Shown piece by piece: positions 5,569 through 11,846 of a stretch of 13,319 bases of DNA (position 1 is the first letter of the stretch; each line of letters begins with the position of its first letter). The notes beneath the pieces are model-generated. The model was not told where the DNA came from and ran no database searches. It saw nothing but the letters and a program-made list of their open reading frames with translations. Source of the stretch: JBBQKP01 sp038326995 (GTDB lineage Bacteria; Planctomycetota; Phycisphaerae; Tepidisphaerales; Tepidisphaeraceae). Both the position numbers and the translations under genes were made by a program. Location: assembly GCA_038326995.1 (NCBI GenBank), contig JBBQKP010000083.1, positions 1 through 13,319 of the forward strand. Direction: 5' to 3'.

Positions 5569-7503
5569 ATGTCTGCAGCCGCCGAAATCTACTCCGTGTT
5601 CGATGCCCGCCGCGTAAAGCAGCCGGACCTGAAGAACACGGATATTCCGATCGCGTGGATATACGGCAAGATCAAGAACCGAATTCCGGTGCTACCCAGG
5701 CTCCGTAAGTTGGCGAACAAAGTAGAAGCACTCGAAAAAGAATTTCACGTTCTTTCTTCAACTTTATTTCGCGAGCGCGTCGAATTGTTGAAGCAGGACG
5801 CCCGGGTCAACAAGCTCGTAGGCCACAAGCTCATACAGGCCTTCGCCTTGGCGCGTGAAGGGGCCTGGCGTGCGGTCGGGAAGCGTCCTTACCCGGTGCA
5901 GGTGATGGGGGCGATGGCGCTGCACGAAGGCCGCGTGATCGAGATGGCGACGGGTGAAGGCAAGACGCTAACCGCGGCGGTCGCGGCGTCGATCATGTCG
6001 TGGGCGGGCAAGCCGATCCACGTCATCACCGTCAACGATTATCTGGTCGCACGTGACGCGCAATTGAATCGCCCGATCTACGACCAGATGGGCTCGTCCG
6101 TGGGTTACGTGACCCACGAGACAGAACAGCCCGAGCGAATCGACATGTACCGCAGAGGCGCGGTGTACAGCACGAGCAAGGAACTCGTCGCCGATTTTCT
6201 ACGCGACCAGATCATGATGGGCCAGCTCCGCAACAGCACGCAGACCGCAGTGTCGATGCTCCAGGGCGGCGGGCTTCGCGGACGAATGCTCGTGCCCGGA
6301 TTGTTCCGCGCGATCGTCGACGAGGCAGATTCGCTGCTCATCGATGAGGCCGTCACTCCGCTGATCATCAGCAACTCGCCTGACGACGACGTGAATTCCG
6401 AGAGATATCGCAGGGCGTTCTCGCTTGCGGAGAAGTTGGAAGAACACACCGATTTCAAAATCGACAAACAGGTCCGTAGCATCGACCTCACGACCCAGGG
6501 TCAAGACCGTCTGGACGAACTCAATGCCTTGGAAAACGGATTCTGGGCGGGAAGTCGTCGTTCTGAAGAGCTGGTGACGCAGGCCCTGGTGGCAAAATTT
6601 TGTTTCCATCGCGACGAGCACTATATGATCAATGACGAGAAAAAAATCGTCATTATCGACGAATTTACGGGTCGCGTGATGGCGGATCGCTCCTGGCGCC
6701 ACGGGCTTCACCAGGCGATTGAGATCAAGGAGAGTGTCAAAATCACCGCCGACAAAGAAAACTTGGCGCGAATTTCGTTCCAGCGGTTTTTCAGACAGTA
6801 TCCGCAGATTTCTGGAATGACCGGAACCTGCAAAGAAGCCGCGGGCGAGATTTGGATGATGTACCGCACACCGGTCGTACGCATTCCCACCAACAAGCCA
6901 AACATCCGCAAGCAACTTCCCATTCGCTTTTTCGATTCGTCAGACCAAAAATGGGACGCCGTCGTTTCAAGAATTATCGAGCTGAGCGAGCGAGGCGTGC
7001 CAGTACTCGTCGGCACGCGAAGCGTATGGTCCAGCGAAGAAGTCGGCCGGCGACTCGATGCCGCGGGCAAGGTGCATCGTCTGCTCAACGCGCGTCAAGA
7101 CGCACAGGAAGCCAACACGATTGCAATGGCGGGGCAGAAAGGTTCGATCACGGTCGCGACGAACATGGCGGGCCGCGGAACGGACATTCTGCTCAGCGAC
7201 GGCGTTGTCGAATTGGGCGGGCTGCACGTCATCTGCACCGAGCCGCACAGCAGCTCTCGAATCGACCGTCAGCTCTTTGGTCGCGCCGCACGTCAGGGTG
7301 ACCCGGGTTGTGCCCAGATGTTCGCTTGCGCTGAAGACGATCTATTCAAACGACACGCTATTAAATTGCGAAAGGCCTGGCGATTGATCGGTGCCGACAA
7401 CCTCATCCGTTTCGCACAGGCCCGGGCCGAGCACATTGGTAAGTTCAACCGGAAGCAGGTTCTCAAGGCCGACGAGTGGACTGACCAGGCCGTGCCGTTC
7501 TAG
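5569..7503 (+). CDS. Short SecA-like ATPase lacking the C-terminal translocation domains
   Basis: The protein is 644 aa from the ATG at 5569; a TTG at 5551 in the same frame is an alternative and no ribosome site decides. SecA features are clear: Walker A ATGEGKT (about 127-133), VDEADSLLIDEA (250-261), a region in the position of the preprotein cross-linking domain, HGLHQAIEIKESV, GMTGT (416-420), NMAGRGTDI (532-540) and GRAARQGDPG (571-580) with both helicase arginines kept. The chain stops at FNRKQVLKADEW, which corresponds to the first scaffold helix of SecA. The helical wing, two-helix finger and zinc tail of full-length SecA (about 900 aa) are absent. SecA drives proteins through SecYEG; without the finger this paralogue probably acts differently or needs a partner. 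It stands alone between the HEAT gene and a convergent gene. The sequence ends in a normal stop with motifs intact, so I do not consider it a pseudogene. Confidence 0.85.
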   Translation: MSAAAEIYSVFDARRVKQPDLKNTDIPIAWIYGKIKNRIPVLPRLRKLANKVEALEKEFHVLSSTLFRERVELLKQDARVNKLVGHKLIQAFALAREGAWRAVGKRPYPVQVMGAMALHEGRVIEMATGEGKTLTAAVAASIMSWAGKPIHVITVNDYLVARDAQLNRPIYDQMGSSVGYVTHETEQPERIDMYRRGAVYSTSKELVADFLRDQIMMGQLRNSTQTAVSMLQGGGLRGRMLVPGLFRAIVDEADSLLIDEAVTPLIISNSPDDDVNSERYRRAFSLAEKLEEHTDFKIDKQVRSIDLTTQGQDRLDELNALENGFWAGSRRSEELVTQALVAKFCFHRDEHYMINDEKKIVIIDEFTGRVMADRSWRHGLHQAIEIKESVKITADKENLARISFQRFFRQYPQISGMTGTCKEAAGEIWMMYRTPVVRIPTNKPNIRKQLPIRFFDSSDQKWDAVVSRIIELSERGVPVLVGTRSVWSSEEVGRRLDAAGKVHRLLNARQDAQEANTIAMAGQKGSITVATNMAGRGTDILLSDGVVELGGLHVICTEPHSSSRIDRQLFGRAARQGDPGCAQMFACAEDDLFKRHAIKLRKAWRLIGADNLIRFAQARAEHIGKFNRKQVLKADEWTDQAVPF

Positions 7504-7540
7504 GGCGCAGCAATTTTTCGCGTTTTTGACCCGGCAAACC

Positions 7541-8341
7541 TTACACACCCTGCGAGCGAAGCCACTTCGCCGACGCTGCAATCAGATCAAGCGGCTTATG
7601 CTTGATATACACCTCGCACTCCGCGACATACCACTGCGTGCCCGCCAATTTCGCGGCCTCGAAAACCTGCTCCCATTGAATCGTCCCGCCGCCGATCGGC
7701 GAGCCGTCCATCGGAAATTCCTTGAGATGCAGACTGAGCGCGCGGCCCTTAAGTTCGTGCAGCCCCTTAATCGGGTCCGCCCCACCCTGCTGCGCGTTGC
7801 CCGTGTCAAATTGCATGATGAAATTGACCGGCGTCGCGGCGGCGATGTGCTGCCACGCACTCTTGCCGTCCGACAGCGGCTTCACGTCCGCATCGTGCAA
7901 ATGAAACCCCGTCTTGAGTCCGAACTTCGCCAATTTGTGCGTCGCGGCAGTGAGCAGCTCCGCAGTCTTCTTGCACGCTTCAGGTGTGTTCCGCATTGAC
8001 GCGTCGAGCCCGGGAACGATCAGCCAATCGCACCCGATCGTCTTGTGAAAATCGACTGTGGCGTTGAATTTCGCATCGTCAAAAGAGTCGAGCCCGATGT
8101 GACACCCGCAGGCCTTAAGACCCGCGGCGTCGAGATATTTCTTCACGTCGGCGGCCTTGTGATCGCCGTAGCCCGCGAACTCCACGCCATCATATCCCAT
8201 CTTGCCGACCTCCAGCAGCGTCCTGGCCATATCGGCCTTGATGTCGTCACGAACCGACCATAGCTGAACGCCCAAGGGAATTTTGGGCTGTGAAGAAAAG
8301 CTTTGCGATTTGTCGGCGGTGGATGATGCGGTGTTGCTCAT
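7541..8341 (-). CDS. Sugar phosphate isomerase/epimerase family protein (TIM barrel)
   Basis: The protein is 266 aa; the ATG at 8341 is preceded by AGGA about eleven bases upstream. After a Ser-rich N-terminal tail of about 20 residues comes IPLGVQLWSVRDD, typical of the first strand of xylose-isomerase-like TIM barrels (AP endonuclease 2 superfamily). Further family signatures are MGYDGVEFAGYG (Glu54), KTGFHLHD (His147, His149), MQFDTGN (Asp179), SLHLKEF (His205) and AECEVY (Glu241). These residues lie where the family binds its divalent metal. The members isomerise or epimerise sugars and inositols; the substrate cannot be read from sequence. There is no hydrophobic signal peptide, so the protein is likely cytoplasmic. 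The gene converges on the SecA-like gene (37-bp gap) and diverges from lptB across a long gap. The superfamily call is firm, the exact activity is not. Confidence 0.9.
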   Translation of the reverse strand: MSNTASSTADKSQSFSSQPKIPLGVQLWSVRDDIKADMARTLLEVGKMGYDGVEFAGYGDHKAADVKKYLDAAGLKACGCHIGLDSFDDAKFNATVDFHKTIGCDWLIVPGLDASMRNTPEACKKTAELLTAATHKLAKFGLKTGFHLHDADVKPLSDGKSAWQHIAAATPVNFIMQFDTGNAQQGGADPIKGLHELKGRALSLHLKEFPMDGSPIGGGTIQWEQVFEAAKLAGTQWYVAECEVYIKHKPLDLIAASAKWLRSQGV

Positions 8342-8519
8342 GGGAGATAGTTCCTTTTAAGTTTGGTCGGAAAAGCCATCGTGACACAAGCCCCGAAAAA
8401 TTCAACCGGTCATTCAATGATGGACGCTGAATATGGGCCGATTTTCCCGCCCTTCACGAACGCCATGAACCCGAATTTGACCCATTCGGGCGGAGCCCGT
8501 GACGCGTTTAAAACAGAGG

Positions 8520-8528
8520 TTATCCACA
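8520..8528 (+). promoter_or_regulatory. DnaA box TTATCCACA
   Basis: Exact match to the consensus TTATNCACA, located in the long noncoding gap upstream of lptB. Binding is inferred from sequence only. Confidence 0.45.
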
Positions 8529-8795
8529 GCCCACTTAGAGGGTCCAATAAAGCTGGGCTATCGGTTGAGGAGCAGTGCCCGAAAACCGTGCGAATTTCAA
8601 CCTCACCAACACCATTCACTTATCCGCCAATCTAAACTTCACAAACAGTTTATTTACATAGCGTTATGACGAAAGCACCTGTGTCAACGCGCGTGCGCCA
8701 ATTTTTAGGGTTGTATGAGCTGATCGGGTTCCAGCGGCCGACATCCTAATTCTGTTGCACCGCATTTCCCCTGGCGACCCGTAGTTCTCCACGAG

Positions 8796-8804
8796 TTATC
8801 CACA
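8796..8804 (+). promoter_or_regulatory. DnaA box TTATCCACA
   Basis: Second exact match in the same orientation, 276 bp from the first and 90 bp before the lptB start. A degenerate copy (TTCTCCACG, 8785-8793) sits just upstream. Confidence 0.45.
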
Positions 8805-8893
8805 GGCGAGCTCGTTAGTAATTCGTTGCTACCCGGCCGCTTTCATGGTCGGTCCGTGTTGGACTCAGCCGTCAGCCCGCGTAGAACGTACGG

Positions 8894-9634
8894 ATGAATC
8901 TGCTCGAAGTGACGAAACTTGTAAAAAGCTACGCCGGGCGAACCGTCGTCAACGAGGTTTCGTTCGTCCTGCAGCAGCAGGAAGTCGTTGGCCTGCTCGG
9001 CCGAAACGGTGCGGGCAAAACAACCTCCTTCCGCATGATTCTGGGCATGATCGTCCCAGACCGCGGTGCGGTCGCGTTCGACGGCAAGGACGTGACGCAT
9101 TTGCGGATGTTCGAGCGTGCCCGCCGCAAGCTCGGATATTTGCCCCAGGAACGTAGCGACTTTAGACGCCTCACCGTTTGGGAAAACCTGATCGCCATTC
9201 TCGAAACGCTTTCGCTCTCGCGGGCCGAGCGAAGAATGCGGGCCGATCAGCTTCTCTCCAATTACGGGCTTCTCAAGGTGCGCGACCAGCGCGCCGAAAC
9301 ACTCTCGGGCGGCGAGCGTCGCAAACTTGAAATCGCGCGTGCTCTCGTAACCGACCCAAAACTCATTCTTCTCGACGAGCCGTTTTCCGGTGTCGATCCA
9401 ATCGCCGTTGAAGACCTCCAGCGCGAAGTCCTACGCCTGCGCGATGAATTTGGAAAGTCCGTGCTCATCACCGACCACAACGTCGCCCAGACCCTCCGCG
9501 TATGCAATCGCGCGCTCATCATCGACAACGGCGTCGTCACATTTGAAGGCACACCCAAAAAGTGCATTAACGACCCGGGCGTTCGCGCCACCTACTTGGG
9601 CAATTCATTTCGCGGCGACGAGTTTGATAAATAG
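8894..9634 (+). CDS. lptB: LPS export ABC transporter ATP-binding protein LptB
   Basis: The protein is 246 aa, the usual LptB length. Walker A is GRNGAGKT (36-43), with Arg where Pro is usual; the Q-loop is in YLPQERS (Gln85), the signature is LSGGERRK (137-144), Walker B is LILLDEP (157-163, catalytic Glu162) and the switch His is in TDHNV (His195). The signature followed by RRK, the FSGVDP after Walker B and the VRATYLGNSF ending are characteristic of LptB rather than of amino-acid ABC ATPases. LptB powers extraction of lipopolysaccharide from the inner membrane with LptF, LptG and LptC; none of these is in the window. No clear ribosome site precedes the ATG. It converges on the TonB-like gene with a 44-bp gap. 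A diderm envelope with LPS is implied. Confidence 0.9.
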   Translation: MNLLEVTKLVKSYAGRTVVNEVSFVLQQQEVVGLLGRNGAGKTTSFRMILGMIVPDRGAVAFDGKDVTHLRMFERARRKLGYLPQERSDFRRLTVWENLIAILETLSLSRAERRMRADQLLSNYGLLKVRDQRAETLSGGERRKLEIARALVTDPKLILLDEPFSGVDPIAVEDLQREVLRLRDEFGKSVLITDHNVAQTLRVCNRALIIDNGVVTFEGTPKKCINDPGVRATYLGNSFRGDEFDK

Positions 9635-9678
9635 TCGTAATTGCATCTCGGAAATGCCGCACTTGCTTCGACGCCCGT

Positions 9679-10620
9679 TCAACGAAACGTTACGCCGAAA
9701 TCAAATTCATAAGGCTCTTTCGGCTCGAACCACGACGCGTACGCCGCCACCGTAATGTACTGATCGATGATCGTGCTGTTGCTGGATCGTACGACTTCCA
9801 CCTGCCGTGGCGAGCCGGTCTTGTCGATGCGAACACGCAGCACCGTGCCGATTGGCAATCCCAGTTGCGTCACGTCCGCACGGAACGCGAGATCGACCTC
9901 GGGCCGTTTGAACTTGACCATTCTTCCCGGCCTGGCCTTCGCTCCGCCGCGCTGAAAATCGAACCCTTCCTTCGTGCTGAACGCGTCGGTCTCTGTATCG
10001 GCAACGTCGGCATCCTCCTTTGCATCCGATGCAGTGTTTAGCGCGGCTTGGGCCGCCTCAACGGCTTGCTGTAGGTCAGTTTCTTTTTGTGTTTCGGCAG
10101 ATTGCTGCGCGAGAGCTTTTTGGGCCTCCTGCTTCGCCTCCCCTGACTCTTCGGGCCGCTTGAACTGCCGCTGAGTCAGGGCATCGCGGATCGTCGGTGC
10201 ACGTTGCTGTAGCAATTGCTTCTGCTGCTTTGCCTCTGTGCTCTCACGCTCCGCGCGATTTGCTTCGAGTTGTTCCTGTGCTGTCGACCGTCTCGCGTCC
10301 TTACGAAGCAAAGGCGAATCAACGGGTGCTTGCGGCGCGCGCAGCTCCGTGACGTCATTGAGCGACGCCTGTGCCGTTCCCGTCGAGTCGCCCTCGCCCC
10401 AGCGAATGACCGGCGGCGGAAGTTCTTGCGTCGGAACGATCACCGGCGCCGACGATTGCGCCGACGACACAACAACGGCCGTGGAACTCACTTTGCTGAG
10501 CCATGTTGCGCCGATCCAGACCAAAGCCCCATGGCACACGAGCGACAGGCCGAGTGAAATCAGGAAAAAATACCGCGCTCGGTCGGGGGTCGTGCGGCGA
10601 TCATGTCGATCAGCGGTCAT
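9679..10620 (-). CDS. TonB-like energy transducer protein
   Basis: The protein is 313 aa. A short basic N-terminus is followed by a single membrane helix at about residues 17-40, as in TonB/TolA. Then comes a Pro-containing segment and a long Ala/Gln/Glu/Lys-rich region (about 110-215, probable helix or coiled coil) that could span the periplasm. The C-terminal 80 residues match a TonB C-terminal domain: GTVLRVRIDKTGSPRQVEVV, RSSNSTIIDQY and ASWFEPK. TonB couples the inner-membrane proton force, through ExbB/ExbD, to outer-membrane receptors; no exbBD genes are nearby. The central region is closer in style to TolA, so TolA-like function is an alternative. The ATG at 10620 overlaps the stop of the upstream LOG gene as ATGA, so translation is probably coupled. 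Confidence 0.75.
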   Translation of the reverse strand: MTADRHDRRTTPDRARYFFLISLGLSLVCHGALVWIGATWLSKVSSTAVVVSSAQSSAPVIVPTQELPPPVIRWGEGDSTGTAQASLNDVTELRAPQAPVDSPLLRKDARRSTAQEQLEANRAERESTEAKQQKQLLQQRAPTIRDALTQRQFKRPEESGEAKQEAQKALAQQSAETQKETDLQQAVEAAQAALNTASDAKEDADVADTETDAFSTKEGFDFQRGGAKARPGRMVKFKRPEVDLAFRADVTQLGLPIGTVLRVRIDKTGSPRQVEVVRSSNSTIIDQYITVAAYASWFEPKEPYEFDFGVTFR

Positions 10621-11165
10621 TTCGTGAAGCTGTCATTGAAGTATCGGATCGCGGCAGAAACATCATCCACTCTCGCGAAGTCTGTCCGCGTCGTTTCGCG
10701 TACGAACCTATTGGCAATTCCCCGCTCGAAGAACTCCATCATGGGCGCCCACACGCCACCCATGTCGAGCAGCGCGATCGGCTTCTTATGGTAGGCGAGT
10801 TGTTTGGCGACGAGGATTTCGATGAACTCTTCGAGCGTTCCAACGCCGCCGGGAAGTGTGAGAAATGCGTCGGCCCGCTGTGCCAGAAGGTGTTTCCGCT
10901 CGCCCATGTTCTTCACAACAATCAGTTCGTCGCAGCGCGTATCGGCCACGCCGTGATCCACGAAAACCTGAGGCGTAATGCCGACGACTTTTCCCCCGGC
11001 CTCACGTGCGCCGTCGGCCAGGCTCTTCATCGGCCCCACCGCGTTCCCGCCGTAGACCAACGTCCACCCTTGCCTTGCGATCGCGTCTCCCGCCTCGCGA
11101 GCGAGATCAAAAAATTTACGATCGACGTTTTGCCCGGACGAGAGGAATACCGTCACGTTGAACAT
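10617..11165 (-). CDS. LOG family protein (TIGR00730-type Rossmann fold)
   Basis: The protein is 182 aa from the ATG at 11165; a TTG at 11171 would add two residues, and GGA spacing slightly favours that alternative. Family motifs are VFLSSG at the N-terminus, TLVYGGNAVGPM, GERKHLLAQRADAFLTL and the hallmark PGGVGTLEE (about 105-113). Proteins with PGGxGTxxE cleave nucleoside 5'-monophosphates to release the base; plant LOG enzymes activate cytokinins this way. Bacterial members often have such phosphoribohydrolase activity, but the physiological substrate here is unknown. The gene is first of a two-gene minus-strand unit with the TonB-like gene (ATGA overlap) and is divergent from clpS with about 74 bp between starts. 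Confidence 0.88.
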   Translation of the reverse strand: MFNVTVFLSSGQNVDRKFFDLAREAGDAIARQGWTLVYGGNAVGPMKSLADGAREAGGKVVGITPQVFVDHGVADTRCDELIVVKNMGERKHLLAQRADAFLTLPGGVGTLEEFIEILVAKQLAYHKKPIALLDMGGVWAPMMEFFERGIANRFVRETTRTDFARVDDVSAAIRYFNDSFTK

Positions 11166-11191
11166 CTCCAAAGACTATCCGACAAATTTTC

Positions 11192-11221
11192 TTGACGAAA
11201 CACCTCCCTACAGTGAATCAT
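11192..11221 (+). promoter_or_regulatory. Candidate sigma-70-type promoter for clpS
   Basis: TTGACG (11192-11197) matches the -35 consensus at five of six positions. AATCAT (11216-11221), 18 bp on, matches TATAAT at four of six. It lies 19 bp before the clpS start, so the 5' leader would be very short. This is a sequence match only. Confidence 0.35.
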
Positions 11222-11239
11222 AGAGACTGAAAGACTTTT

Positions 11240-11590
11240 ATGAGTAACACGACATCAGCAACAAAGACCCGTACGCTTCCCGGCTTCAAGCCCAAGGAAG
11301 AAACCAAGCCGGTTTCGAAGGAGCTGCCCAAGTACAACGTGATCCTTCTCAACGACGACGATCACACCTACGAATACGTTATCGAACTACTCAAAACCGT
11401 CTTCGCGCATCCTGTTGAAACGGGGCTGAAGATGGCTAAGGTCGTCGACGAAACCGGACGCGTTATTGTCCTTACCACGCACAAAGAACACGCGGAACTG
11501 AAACGCGATCAGATTCACGCGTTCGGCAAAGACCCGCGCCTTCAGGCCTCGGCCGGGAGCATGAGTGCGATGATCGAGCCGGCGGAGTAG
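11240..11590 (+). CDS. clpS: ATP-dependent Clp protease adaptor protein ClpS
   Basis: The protein is 116 aa, the usual ClpS size, with a flexible N-terminal tail of about 30 residues that in the family contacts ClpA/ClpC. The core begins YNVILLNDDDHTYEYVIELL and continues through GLKMAKVVDETGRVIVLTT and HKEHAELKRDQIHAFG, ending SMSAMIEP. ClpS delivers N-degron proteins to the Clp protease. The acidic NDD motif (38-40) is kept. Aligned to E. coli ClpS with a constant offset of four, Thr38, Met40 (gate) and His66 (amino-group contact) correspond to His42, Tyr44 and Asp70. That may alter specificity; I associate this variant with planctomycetes, from memory. The gene is divergent from the LOG gene; no clp protease gene is in the window. 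Confidence 0.88.
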   Translation: MSNTTSATKTRTLPGFKPKEETKPVSKELPKYNVILLNDDDHTYEYVIELLKTVFAHPVETGLKMAKVVDETGRVIVLTTHKEHAELKRDQIHAFGKDPRLQASAGSMSAMIEPAE

Positions 11591-11846
11591 AACAGTCTCT
11601 CGTTACTGTTGGTTAGTTCCCTTTGCGAATTTCATCAGTTCTTCTGAGTAACCTCGTCTTTTCCGGGTGCCACAACTTTGTACTCAAAGCTGTGTTGCCG
11701 AAGCGAAGTGGATAAACGTTTCACACCCGCAAGACACAGGGCGGAGTACCGGCCTGTGGCACCCGAAACGGGCCGGTCTCATTTAGGTCAAGCGCAACCT
11801 CGTCCTCGCCTCTCGGAACTTTGCGGCATTTCATTATCATGGCCGC
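11591..11846. other. Intergenic region between clpS and purL with inverted hairpin pair
   Basis: No gene is visible. Most of the gap is taken up by the inverted pair at 11664-11765. A further short inverted repeat, ACCGGCC (11748-11754) and GGCCGGT (11771-11777), overlaps its right end and could help terminate clpS transcription. No ribosome site or clear promoter for purL was found. Confidence 0.5.
11664..11765. repeat. Inverted pair of hairpin repeats bounded by CGGGTGCCACA
   Basis: CGGGTGCCACA (11664-11674) and its exact complement TGTGGCACCCG (11755-11765) bound a 102-bp element. Each end carries a hairpin with 10-base arms and a 4-nt loop: 11671-11694 (loop TACT) and 11735-11758 (loop AGTA, which is TACT on the other strand). 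Read in the same direction, the arms are CACAACTTTG and CACAGGCCGG. The outer four bases and the loop are identical, while the inner stem bases differ but remain paired, with one mismatch in each. This is compensatory change and suggests that structure is what is conserved. Confidence 0.7.

Larger units (their letters stand above)
8342..8893. other. 552-bp divergent intergenic region with two exact DnaA boxes
   Basis: The gap between the minus-strand isomerase gene and the plus-strand lptB gene is the longest in the window. It holds two exact TTATCCACA boxes in the same orientation (8520-8528 and 8796-8804), a near match TTATTTACA (8650-8658) and weaker ones (8620-8628, 8785-8793). An A+T-rich patch lies around 8630-8665. 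The open frame at 8363-8635 has no recognisable family and looks spurious. Promoters for both flanking genes are expected here but I could not pick one with confidence. Confidence 0.5.

Noticed and set aside
6199..6915. 238-aa open frame antisense to the SecA-like gene
   Set aside because: It lies wholly within a frame with intact ATPase motifs; it results from high G+C codon use.
8363..8635. 90-aa open frame on the plus strand in the gap before lptB
   Set aside because: It has no recognisable family, a composition unlike its neighbours, no good ribosome site, and it covers a DnaA box; an open frame on the other strand overlaps it as well.
10503..11195. 230-aa open frame on the plus strand across the LOG and TonB-like genes
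   Set aside because: It is a shadow of two genes with firm family motifs on the minus strand.
11707..11715. Possible DnaA box on the minus strand (TTATCCACT)
   Set aside because: It has one mismatch at the last position, is isolated, and lies inside the hairpin-pair element; I treat it as chance.
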